This document shows positions 33,165-46,000 of a stretch of DNA of 64,000 nt, piece by piece. Below the pieces are notes generated by a model. The model was not told where the DNA came from, searched no databases, and worked only from the letters and a program-made list of their open reading frames with translations. A program made the position numbers and the translations under genes. The stretch comes from Omphiscola glabra (lineage: Eukaryota; Mollusca; Gastropoda; Lymnaeidae). How positions within the stretch are numbered: the first letter of the stretch is position 1; each line of letters begins with the position of its first letter. Location of the stretch: the NCBI GenBank assembly GCA_964017045.1, contig OZ024810.1:18471204-18535203 (forward strand), read 5' to 3'.

Positions 33165-36100
33165 TTTACTGTTACTGCTGAGCTCTATGCACAGATTGGT
33201 GTTAATGCCTTTTTCTTGTTTATAAACTAACTCAGCATGCAGAGAGCTATAATAAATAAAGAGTCGTAAAACAGTGCAAATGGACTTTCATTCATGAATT
33301 CTAACATCATTTCCATCAATTTATTCATATACCATTAAGTCATTAAGACACACAAGAAAATTAAATGAAGTCAAGATAATGTATACCAATATTTCCTAAC
33401 TTGTGGCTTACGCCCCACATGGAAGCAATTCGGAGGTTATGGTAGGGAACAAATGGAAATGGCCTCAGACATTCGCCTTGGCAGAATATCCCATTTTTTT
33501 TCGAGTACTCGCCTTGGCAAATACTATTATTACTACCGAAGCAAATCCATACATTCATTTGAAAGTTAAACTTTTAAAGATATTCACTAAATTTGCATAC
33601 TTGTATATGGGTGGCTGGTTGTCTATGCAGTGTAAACTGAGTCAATTTCCAACTTGTGGATTGGAGCTCAATCCCCACCAAAACCCAGAATGAAATAATA
33701 AAAAAACATTAGCCATTTAACACTATCTTTTTATCCATGCAATACAGCGTATAACATTAGATGGGCATGCATTCTAACAAGTTTACATCCTTCCCAAATG
33801 GATAATTTCATAAATCAGATTTGTAAATATAAATAGGTTCTTTAAAGCCAGATTTTTGTCCAATTTTGATCAATAGTATTTGTTTGTTGGACTTAGATAA
33901 TGACGTAATTAATTGGTTAATTTTTCTACCTGTAGTATTAGTAATACAGATTACTGTATTTAAATGAACAAAGTAAAGTCAATATCATCCAACTTTACAA
34001 ATTTATTGAGTTTACCATCTTCTAAATATTTTTTTTGTTCCATTCTGTAAAATAGATAGAAGCTTTTTTGCTCTATGCACTATGTTAAAAGTAGGGGTTT
34101 GCATTGTACATGCATGTAAAAAAATTCATTACCAGTAAACGATAATGTAATGGTATCTGTGCACAACACCAGTAATTTTAGTATTGCTCCTTTGAAGGGA
34201 TTTTGCATAGCTGAATCAGAATGACCACAGTTCGTCTTTATTATTATTATAATAATTTAAAGTATTTTTAGATTTTCATTTAAAATTAAATTTCTTCATG
34301 AATAATGTACACAGAAGACTCTGATTCTTACCGTACCTGGATTTGGCAAATGGTAGTTAAAAAAAAACTTTGATATGGTACCCAGTGAAAATGTCTACCC
34401 GGTTGATCCCTAGATTATACTAGGCTATAAAGTATCTTAAAATATGGTGTAGCAAGGGGTGAGGAAGGGCGGTACATTTTTTATGGAGGGATAGTAATTT
34501 GGGCCATGTGCACAATTTAATTTCATGTACAGTATGGCCAAGGGAAGGGGGTGGGAAAAAATATTTTGGCACCAAGGGGCAATCCATAAAGTATGTCATG
34601 CAATTGTAGACAATTTTAACCCCACTCCCCTGTCACAATTCTCAGACACCCCCCCCCCCCTTTTTTTGCCCCTAAAGTATGTCACACTTTCAAATTAAAA
34701 AACTGTTTACAAATTAAATAATTAAAATTACTATACACTACTAATTAGTACTAAATGACATCTGTCAGAATACATCCATCACAACAGAAAGTCAAACATC
34801 ACTGTCAATTTCAGATTTTATTTTGTATGATTATGGTTATGATGAAAAATAAATTAAACTGCGACTTCACACACTGTCACTCACTACTTTTATTGTGATA
34901 TTAAATTATTAAAGAAAGTAAACTATAGTAACCACACAAGAATAAACAAAAGGGAGAGAATCCTACAGACATACATCATGACGTGGATTGTCTAAATTAG
35001 CCTTATTTATTATATTTATATATCAAAAAAGGGCTAAACTGCCGCTAAACTAAATAACTAGTTAATAGGGCTAATAGGCACTAGATAGTTAAGATAGGGC
35101 TTACAGGCCTGATACTGATAAAAGGGCAGGGCTTACTTAACTGACTTTACTACATTTACTACTTACTCTACTCAGGCTACTTTTAGTAACTACATACTGT
35201 CATACAAAATCTGACATTTTCAAAAAATTAGGCCTGACTAAATAGTAGTTACCAAACTTTCATTTCAATCAAATTCTTGGTAAATAATTATGCTAATGCT
35301 TCAAGCCTTGGTTAAACTAAGCTCAAATACAGGAAGCCAAAAAAGTCGTTTAAAATTATTTTTTGTGTTTACCTATTTTAATTGTGTTGGGTCTTCAGAC
35401 ATGGAAAGGAAGAACGGCTTGCATTGATACGGGGGTCAAACTTTTACCGAGAGATATGATCAATCCCAGAACGTTCTTTTTCTGACTTTTCGTTTAAATT
35501 AATCATTAAAAATATAAAATTAATATTGAAGAATATTGCAGTTTAATTTTTAAAATCGTATACTTTGCATAAAAAAAATCAGAACTCTTATATTTTTGTC
35601 TAGTTAAGTAAATGTAGATCAATGGTGAAATTCATAACAATTAGGTAATTAGGTCAAGTAGACCAAATGGCTAGTTAACGAAAACAGAACAAAAAATTCA
35701 GATAGGGATTTACAATGTTTTTTTAAAAAGACATTTTTAATCCAAAGTAGCAGGGTTTTAGAAAATTTTGACAAATTAATGAACATATGGGAATAATGTT
35801 TTTTTTAAATAGTTTTAGAGTTTTTAATTTCTTATATCAATTATCAAACAGTGCCAAGTCTTGCACAGATTGGTGACCTTCACTGAAACTGACTTGGAGA
35901 TAGTAGGTGCTTACTTTATTTTAAGCCTTAGCCGAAAAACATTAGTTAGCTTACAACCTAGGCCTGTATAGGAGAATATGTGAGCCTTCATGTGTTAATA
36001 GTAGGTGTGGTATCACTTTACCTTCAAGAGTTGTCAGCATAACTCATGGAGGATGCACAAGAGTAGACCACACATCATTTGCACCCCATGACGCCCATGT

Positions 36101-37009
36101 GGAATTATGTTTTTATATTTCATTAAGAAATTACAAATTTTATTAATGTAACTATTAAAAGTTTGAAGATAAATCATTACGTAATGAATATCCCAAAAAA
36201 TAAATGGAAAATAGTATACTTTAAAAAAATAAAATACAATGTAATTGTGATCATATAGGTCACTGTGATGACAGCTAAAGAGTTAGTTGTTTTTTTTAGT
36301 ACCATCTTTTGTTCAATTTACAGCTTTGTAAAGGTCTTCTCAATATGTTTATTCTCTTTTTTGGGGGACCGAGATAATGGCAATGCTATTATTTCATGAC
36401 CCCGGCAAACACGCTGCAGGCGTGCCGCGTCTGTTGGGCGTTGCCATATATTAGACTTTCGATGTGGGTTTATAATAATAAAACGTAATAATTTGATTAG
36501 ATTATTTTCTATAGTGATGGTGTCCGTGTTTTTATACGAATCTTCTCAATAAACTGCTCCATTTAACAATTTTTAATTTTAAACAAACGAGACGAATGTT
36601 TAAATTTATGTTGAATTTAACAATATGATTATGATGGATGGTATCACAATCACAAGCCTTATCGCCTTGTTCAAGAAGAATCAAACGCAGTTCGGAATTA
36701 GAATTCGATTAGGATTAACGTTTTTTGTATACTTGTTTCGAGGTTTAAATAATATACTCTTTTTTTTTCCTTTAATATGGAATATGAGAACCACTGCCAA
36801 TAAGAAAGATATTATAAAATGCGAAACTACGTTATAAAATTACACGTTTATTGTTTAGACAGGTTTTAAATTTTATTATTCAACTGATAATTAAAAACTT
36901 AATTTATTAAATAATTAAGTACTTGACTGCTTTCTGGCTTTGCTAAAATTTCGAAACTTACCAAACATAAATAGTAAATAGTTTCACTTGTCGACGTTCA
37001 ACAACAAAC
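33165..37009. other. Intergenic region between divergent aminotransferase and PLEKHA8 genes
   Basis: AT-rich. Contains an R4 fragment at about 34570-34690 (GGGGCAATCCATAAAGTATG with a C run) and a slightly GC-richer patch at 36360-36460. Promoters of both genes must lie in or next to this 3.8 kb, but no clear element is visible. The 70-codon frame at 36625-36837 has no family features. Confidence 0.5.
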
Positions 37010-40000
37010 ATGGAGGGTGTGTTATGGAAGTGGACCAACTACCTATCAGGTAATCCCACACCGACGCATATATTATATGCATTGCTTTTATAGGAATATT
37101 TCTCTTTTATATATTTTTAAAGTTCATTTGAGTGTAAGGTAATCTCTTATTTTAGTTTACTAAGTTCAATGCAGATGGAAAAGTGTTTGTGGTTTCATAT
37201 TCTTCATCATTCAATTCAAAATCAATGATCAATTATTATAATAATCTGAAAAATGATATTGAATCATTAATAATAATAATATTAATAATATTCATGCTCA
37301 AAAATACTTATTTTAATTTGTATTAAAATACCATTATTTTTACGATTACACTATTTACCCTCAGAACGGCGGTCCCAAATTAAGAAGTGAATACATTTTG
37401 TTAGAAAGTGTCCGGCTACCAGCCTAATGTAGCCGCAGATAGTTGGTGACATGATTTTTACTTCAAATTTTGTTTGCAGACTAATTATTGCTTGTAATAA
37501 TATAATAATATAATAAAATAAACAATACCATATTGGGTAAATTTTTAGAAAGATACCCGCGATTTTTACGATGGCCGCCATCTTGGTCGTTGTTTTTGAT
37601 ATAATGACGAATAAAAAGTTTTTAAAAATGAAAAAATGATCTAAATCTATCCCTCACCCTAACCTGAACCCTAAATTCCTCCCTAACCGGGTCTCACCAT
37701 GTCTCATAACAACCAGGGTCTCATCATGTCTCATAACAACCAGTGTCTCACCATGTCTCATAACAGCAGGGTCTACTATATACAAATACGTTTTTAAGAT
37801 TCCCTCTATTTTTGTGTGTGTTATTTTCCTCGTAGGCTGGCAGCCTCGGTGGTTTGTTTTGGACAATGGTGTCTTATCCTATTACAAGTCACCAGAGGAT
37901 GTAAACAATGGTTGCAAAGGATCCATTAAAATGGCCGTCTGTGACATAGTTGGTGGGTAATAATGTTGAATGAATTTGCTCAGATTTTAAAAGTATTGTT
38001 GAATAATGTTTAAATTAAGAACTGATGAGGAGACTAATACAATCAACCATTAGAAAATTTATTTTATTCTTAGAAAGTCAAATGCAATGCCTTTATGAAG
38101 TTTGAATTAGAGAATTTACCGAAACACTTAAAAAGCATTGAATGGCAGAAAACTTGTACTTCTTTTAGAAGTATGTCTATTATTATTTTTTTCCCACTAT
38201 CATACTAAAATTAGCTGAAATCGTAATCAAACTTTAAACCTTTAACAGTTCATCCAGCTGATATGACACGCCTTGACCTCATCATTCCGGGAGAGCAGCA
38301 CTATTATGTAAGAGCCGGCACCCCACAAGATAGACAATCTTGGCTTATTGCACTTGGTAGCTCTAAAGCTTCATTCAGTGAAGCGAGTGCTGCTAAAAAG
38401 GATGCTGGTAATCTTATCATCTTTCTAAATTGTATTAAACCTTATAATAAAAATAAAAAATGTTTTTAAAAAATACTTGCATAAATGATAAATTCGGATG
38501 TTTAGAAGGAACAATAGTTGACTTTCTCTGTGTTGTTGACAGATAGCATTCCAGACCAAATGAGGGCTAAAAAGTCTGAGCTGCGGTTGTACTGTGACCT
38601 TCTCATGCAACAAGTGCATTCAATCAAGCAGACTCTCTCAACGGCAGATGAAAAAATGGATTTAGAGGTTGATAACCATTTTTCTCTCCATTTACTCCCC
38701 TCATTTAAAAAAAAAATTTGACCTGAAGCGTGTCCCATGAAATTTGTTTACTCAGATTTCTAGTAATTTTATAATATCATGACAAGTTCATTTTAAGTTT
38801 TAGTTTATATGATTACATATTCAAAGCAGCCTCACACTGACTAGCTTCACTAGATGATGGTCTTTTTTTTTTGTAACCTTGTTTTCAACAGAAATTGACG
38901 GAATCTACCTCACTCATTGGAGCCACCTGCGACACATTCATCGCTACACTAGAGGATTGTATGAAGCTCGTGTCCAATACGCCAATGTTTGAATCACCTC
39001 ACCAGCACATCCGCGATGCAGCTATCCCAGCATCCCCTACCCGTCCAAATGTTCAAAGATTGCCAGTAATCATTTTCCTTCATTGTTAAATTTTTAAAAC
39101 CATTGACCCACGAGCTGTCTAAACCGCTGATCGTTGATCAATAAGGCTACTCCTGTGACGTTACAGATGGTACAGTTGGCCAGACTGTTTGCATATTTTA
39201 TATTTTAAATGTGAATCACAAGTTGTAAGTTTGTTACAGGGCACAGCTCTACTAAACTAGTTTTACTTCCCCTTTGTGTTGATAAACAAGGTGAAAATGT
39301 CCAGTGCTTTTTTTAAATCATTGCTTAAATTTTGCATTAAGCAGAAATTTTCTAAAGTATTTTCTTATCTCAATAATGTCATACTGAATGCTGGCCCTTG
39401 AAAAAAAAAATATTCTAACTTATATGAATTATTTCATTATGACAGTGGTTTTGAAGATGATTGTCTTTGCAATACTGACATCAGTGATGATGAACTTGGT
39501 GGAGCTAGCAGTTATAATAGTGAAAGTAGGGGAAGAATAGGACTGACCTAGCTCCTGCTTTAGTACTGATTAATTTGGTAGGCATTGCGGCAAGGAGTTT
39601 TTAGGTCATCAAATTAATTGTTTGTTTTGTTCCTTTTGAATTTCCCCAAAAACCCCAACTAACTTCATATTTTTCTAAACTGAAAGAATATTTTCAGTTT
39701 CTGGATGCGACCTTCAGCCAATCAGTTGTCATTTCCTAGAGAAGGCCGGGTTAAATAAATCAAGGATAAGCTCCGGTCCGACCAACTTGACCTATTCGAA
39801 CTAAAAATCTGTTGGCCCTTAAAAATCAACGAGCCCTTTTAATCCACTGTAATGTGGCATTGGTGCAAACTTAAAACTTCATTATGGCCATTTCGTAATG
39901 GTTGCTTTGTGCGGCAGACCTTTAAGAATTTCAAAGCAGCAACAATTGCTGTGCGTAGATCTTTTTGTGAATTCTTTTTAACTCTGTTGCTTATTAAGCT

Positions 40001-43000
40001 TAAGCTATTCAAAATAATAGCTCAAGAAAAATGTAAAATTTCATTGTTACCCTCTTTACATTCAAAAGGGAAGTGATTGTTTAACTTTTCTTTCCCCCAT
40101 TGTTCACAGGGCACAAGATCAACAATAACAAGGCCCATAGACAAGTAAGCTTCAAACCAAAATGTTCAACTCTTGATAGCTCAAGAGTTTGCCAGAGTTT
40201 ACAAAAAACCTTTGTTTCATCAAGGGTTAATAAAGTTGTGCCTAAGGAATGAAAACTGAATCTTTAGATTAAGTTATTATAGTGATGAAAGAAACGATGC
40301 CTAAGGCATTCACAAAAACTTGAAGAGAAAAGGCAGTAATTTCAGCCAGCACATGTCAGTAATGTTATGCACTGCACTTTTATTAGGCTGTTGTATAATT
40401 CCCAAACAATAACAAGAAGAAGAATTGTCTGATTCACCTGGCCTACCATGAAAGCATGATAATGATTTTTGTGCTACTGGATACACGCACCAGGGGGGGG
40501 AAATTTATACTATTAAAAAATTCATTCAAAAGGATTCAAAGTTCATATGTAAACTAAGTTTTACAAAAACAAAACAATTACAAGCATCTTGAAAGCATAA
40601 GAATTATCCCAAGTCTTAGCTATAGAAGTCAGAGTTTTCAAAAGTTGACAGTATCTGCATGTCCCACCGAAACATGAAATAGTTGTTGCGATGCTGACAT
40701 TAATTTAGGAGAGAGTATTATTTGTCTGTTTTTTTTTTTTTTTTGTTTTTGTTTTGGTATCAATATTTTCTTCATTTAAATTTTAACAAGTGTTTTGACA
40801 TTTATTGTATAGAATCTGTAGCTCTTGTAAATTTCAGGGCATCCAAACACCGGCCTGCTTCAACAAGCTCTACAGAGGGCATCAAAGTCCACACATCCTC
40901 TTCACACCATTTGGGAATGGAAACTGCCAGCCCCAATCATGCGCTCCCTAATATTACCTCCCCTGTCATGACGCAGCCCTCCAGGGACACTCACCCTAAA
41001 GCATCTCAAACTCCGGAAGTCCGCCCCCCCACCCCAAAATCTCCATCCCATCAACCGGACCAGGCCCAAACTTTAGTCAACGGTGAGACACATGGCCATG
41101 AGAACAATGGAGTAGTGAGAGGAGCCCAGCAGGATACTGCTCGGCCTCTTGTTCTGTCAGCTGTTGCGTCGTCTGAAGATCTTGAAACTCTGGATGATTT
41201 TAAAGATGCCATCGATGAAACTATAACTACTTTTTTTTCAGTAATGCCAACAAGGTTTGTTTGCTTCCACCTACTTCTTAGATTTTCCACACCAACTATT
41301 GTTTGGTGATACTTAGTCAAACGGAATTGTAGTTTGACAAAATAAATGCAACTGATAGTGTTTATCCAATAAATGCAACTGATAAAGCTTATCCAATAAA
41401 TGCAACTGATAGTACTCATCCAATACCTTTAGTATGAAATTATAATTGTCATTTTCGTGAAATATTTGGGTGGTCTCTAATCTACTAGCTGAACAGGCCC
41501 TCTCACTTTGCGCCTGCCCAAAGTCGGGGGATTTAGGGGAGTGGGGGTCCAGCTTACATTTAGGGTCGGTTCACACGGTCAAATTTCGCGTCAAATTGTT
41601 GCATGAATGCACTATTTTGTGCATGGTTTCTTTTTTGTAGAATTTGATCAAATAGTAATTTGAAAGTTGTGACGAGGCTTCATACACGAATTGCATCAAA
41701 TGCTTGAAGGAAAATTTGATCGTGTGAACCGACCCTTACAGGGAACTCAGATTTATACAAATATTTTACTAAAAGTGTTACTGATCATGTTGACAAAGTA
41801 CCAATGGCTAACAGCCATGGATATGAATATCAACTACTTTTTTAAAGCTATTATGTGGAATTTTAATAAATATTAACTTATTTTCAATTTAATTCATAAA
41901 AATAAATTCTTTGTCCTTTGCAACATATCTTCTATAATTATAATCAAACAATGCTTTGCTTACAAGAAATGATTATTGGGAATACCCGGACTGATGTCAC
42001 TGTGACACAACTGCATGTAGGATAGATAAATAATACTGGGGGGGGGGGGGCGCTTAAAAAAGGGATAGTTACCAGAGTCTCTCTCAACATCTGTCAACTC
42101 ATATAGCTGTGTGAAAAGGAAATTCCAGTTGTGTTAACATGAAGTTATTTTTAACAAGAACAACAAATGAAATATGTTTTAAGATCAGTTGATCAGAAAT
42201 ATTAGATACAGAATTCTATATGTAAAGTGTTCTCTAACGCTGCCAGATAGCGCTGCTTGCACTGAATACAATTTCAGATAACTGCGCTAAATGAGAATCC
42301 TAATTAAACAACCACTAAAAGCAAAATTTTCCATATAAATCCTTTGCATGCATTTTTTTATTTATTTTATTTTATAATGATATTCTAATGTCCTACTTGC
42401 TTTTATTTCACCAACTATTTCAGAAAAACCAAAGAATATATTATGCACCAAAGAATAGTGGTTTTGGCCTTATTTAAATTCTTTTAAAGTGCATCCAACT
42501 TAATGGGAAGTTCACACATCGTTGTTGCCATTGTTCATCAGGCTATTTATTGCGGTTTAAAGGGGGTCGGGACATTAGAACTATGAATATAGCTCAAGCT
42601 CAGTGGCATTATGGGTGTGGGGGTGGGGCTGGTGAGTAGGACTAAGTGGCAAGCAATAGGTAACTGTGGGGAAAAAATATACTCTCTGCTCTATTTTATG
42701 AGCTCACTATTTGTTGTTAGTGTTTTCAACATTTGTTTCTCCAGTTTTGCCAATGTTGATACCAATCTAGAAGATAGCATACACGTCATTCCATTTTTAG
42801 AAGCTTGCACCAATTTGGTTCCTATTTTTGGTGAGTATCAAGGGCAAATGAATGGCCAAATGTGCTGATTTTGTTGTTTGAGTTTATCAAGCTGTTGTGT
42901 AATACCATGTTTCAGATTTTGTGTCTCAAAATTTTAGTATCTTGTATTGTTCCGCAGAATAGGTCTGGTGTTGTTTTTATTTGAAGATGTAATAATTCCA

Positions 43001-46000
43001 TTTTTATTCTTCCTTTCACCAGTTATTAAACGGTATAATAATAGTCACACACAAAAAAAAGAAAGATGGTAATTAAAACGATTAACATTTTCTCATTTGA
43101 AGCTAGTCACATTTAAAATCTGTGCCATTCAATGCTAACAAAGAGCACACCCTCTTCTCTCCCCCTACCCAACAGATAAATTAAATAGTACTGCATTCTC
43201 ACCAGTGAAAATGGATTTCTGTGGCAACATTAGGGTAAGTTCATTATAATTTCTAAAGTTAGATACTTGATTATGCAGTTCAATATTAAGGAAGTTGTGC
43301 TTTAAAATGTTTTGGAACACATTTCTTTGTTGTTTCTTGTTTTGTCTTTTCTGTTGGAGGCCTTGAGCCGAAATGCTCACCTTTTATTGTCCAGTCTTTT
43401 GGTTTCAAGCGTCAGCATACCTTGTTTCACTATTTCCTTCATACAGTTTGAACGCAATCCTACCTTTATTATCTTATCCGAATCTTTGGAAGGGGGGGGG
43501 GGGGGTGCGGACTTATGAACAAACAGCAGACCTGTTTACCCTCAAACTGTTAAAATCGTACAATATGATCACAAAAGCGTTCAATACATTATCTTAATAG
43601 TAAAAAAATAAACATGCAGTATATAAATTGTATATACCTCAAAATCGTAAGAGTAAGCAGGGCTGAAACTGGCTTGAGAACGAGTATCTACAGTTTCTGT
43701 TGCTATCTTGTAGTTAGTATAAGCAGCAGGAAAGTGTGTGTAACCTTTGCTGATAATTTCACTCCAGAAAATCCAACAGAAACATCTTAGCAACCCGGAG
43801 CAGTTCCAGACCCTCCAGTCGATGGTGCTCCATGAAGTTGAGATTGGTCAGCAGACGCACTCAAACTCTGCAACATCTGCTCTCTTGTGGCTTAAAAGGT
43901 TGTTGTTTTTTTTGTCATTGCTACTTGCTGTTGTTGAAGTCTTGTACCATTTACATTTGTTTGCTTCATATTTTTGTCTTAAAGCCTTTTTTTTTTTTTT
44001 TTTGTTATACAAAATAACCGACTAGTTATAGCTCAAAATACCTTAACTCAGACTTCCGTTAAAAATGTATCTCTGTATTTTATGCAACCTGAAGGAAGTA
44101 TTCTTATAAATTCTTTGGAGTAAATTGAGACAAAAATCTATGTTCACTTAATTTCTAAAAAATCTTTTTAAAAAAAGTAATGCAGCATGTTTGACAATAG
44201 TTATGGCATTTATTTCCAATACACAGACCTGTTTATTCTTATGATTTTGATGTACGATATATGATTTTGTGATGTATTTTAGAATTGTACACCAAAACCC
44301 GTCAGAACTACAATTTTACGAGATCAGGTTAAATTTAAAAAATTTTTTAAAAAAAATTTAAAAAGTAAATAAAACAACATGCTCGTTTGTTAGAGTAAGC
44401 TCCTTGCTATACCCGGCGGTGAATGGACAGAGAAATGGGATTGGCTGGGGACCATCCATATTTATATTAAGTATGCACTGAGAGGGGAAAGAGCGTGGTG
44501 TTGACTTGGAAGTGTAAGGGTGTGCATCTGAGGGTTATGGGGAGTTTTCTAAATAATTTTAAATACTACATTTTGTATTTATCGTCACATTGTTACTTTG
44601 TGTTTTCACAGTGAACTCGACAACAGTAACATTTAGCATTTCCGCCCTGGTGGTAAATTTAGTAAACACAAACATCACTTTTGTTTGCCTCGTTGCTGTA
44701 TGACGTAATTTTGCTACATAACCATTTCATTCTTGGGCTGGACGGCAGCAGTTGCGAAAATGGATAAAAGGACATATTTTTTATTTTTTAAAAACAATGC
44801 ACTCTCAACTGCTCTGCACAGCAGCATTAGATTTGGGCATATTTTATTAGATCTAGTAAGCGGCATGTGAAATCTGTTTTTTAGAAGTCACTAAGCAGCT
44901 GTAAAATTTTAATACATCAGCACTCCTCTCCCCTTCTCCCAATGCTGCTTGTTTAAGGGTGTTTTTGGATTTCAATGTGTTAACGGAAAATAAATTCATG
45001 CTCCTAGGCTTAATGCAGAGGTGGGTACCCAGGGGCCCGCCTTGTTAAATATTGTGGCCCGCCGGAGGAATCACAAATGATCGTATTTCATTTTTCAATT
45101 AACGATCATTTTCATTTTTGGCATAAACGCACATATAAAATAAAATAAACATAACTTGTGCACTATTTTTGTGTACCCGCCCCTTTTTTTTTGGACTGAT
45201 TTATGTAAGTAATACATTATAAAACAATTTTATTATTTAGTAACTACTAAAAAGAAAAAAAGATTTATATCATCACAGCTAGGTAAGGGGAACCCTAATT
45301 TTCCACAAACATTATAATTAAGTTTAAATTGATGCACAACTATTACAAGGTGTAAGCAAAAATGCATCTCTGCATATTGAATTTATAAAAGCATTTCTGG
45401 GAGAAATCAGCCCCCCCCCCCCCCCCCCCAACCCTCCTCCTGCTAGGGTGACTTTGATGGGCGTCCGCAATTTCCACTCCTCCACCACATCTTTTTATTT
45501 GCAATTATGTCCGACATTTACTTTGAGGAGTGACCATTGTTAGACATGCAATGCAAATAGTTATTGTCTACATTATACTGTATGTTCATTTATTTACCAT
45601 AACAATACAGTAGTGAACGATTCTGAGATGGTAAAGTATTACTCTGAGTTTGTTTTGTACTATTTTTGGGGCTTTTAATGTAACCAGGTCTGATGATACA
45701 ATTTAATATATATATATATTTATGTAATTATTATTTAGGAGCTTGGAGTTCATTCGAGAATTTCTGAGAGAATGCAGCTCTGGTAGCACAGATATGGGAG
45801 TGTGTGCTGGGAATGCCTATTCCAGGACTCTTAAAAATTACCATGGATGGGTGGTCAGAGGAGTTTTTGCAGTAAGTTTTTTAACATTGGCTAGTTGAAT
45901 AGATGAGCAGCCTCCATTACCAGGGTGTGGTTACTAAGATGATTGATGGCTTGTTAAATAGATGAGCAGCCTTCATTACCAGAGTACGGTTACTAAGTTG

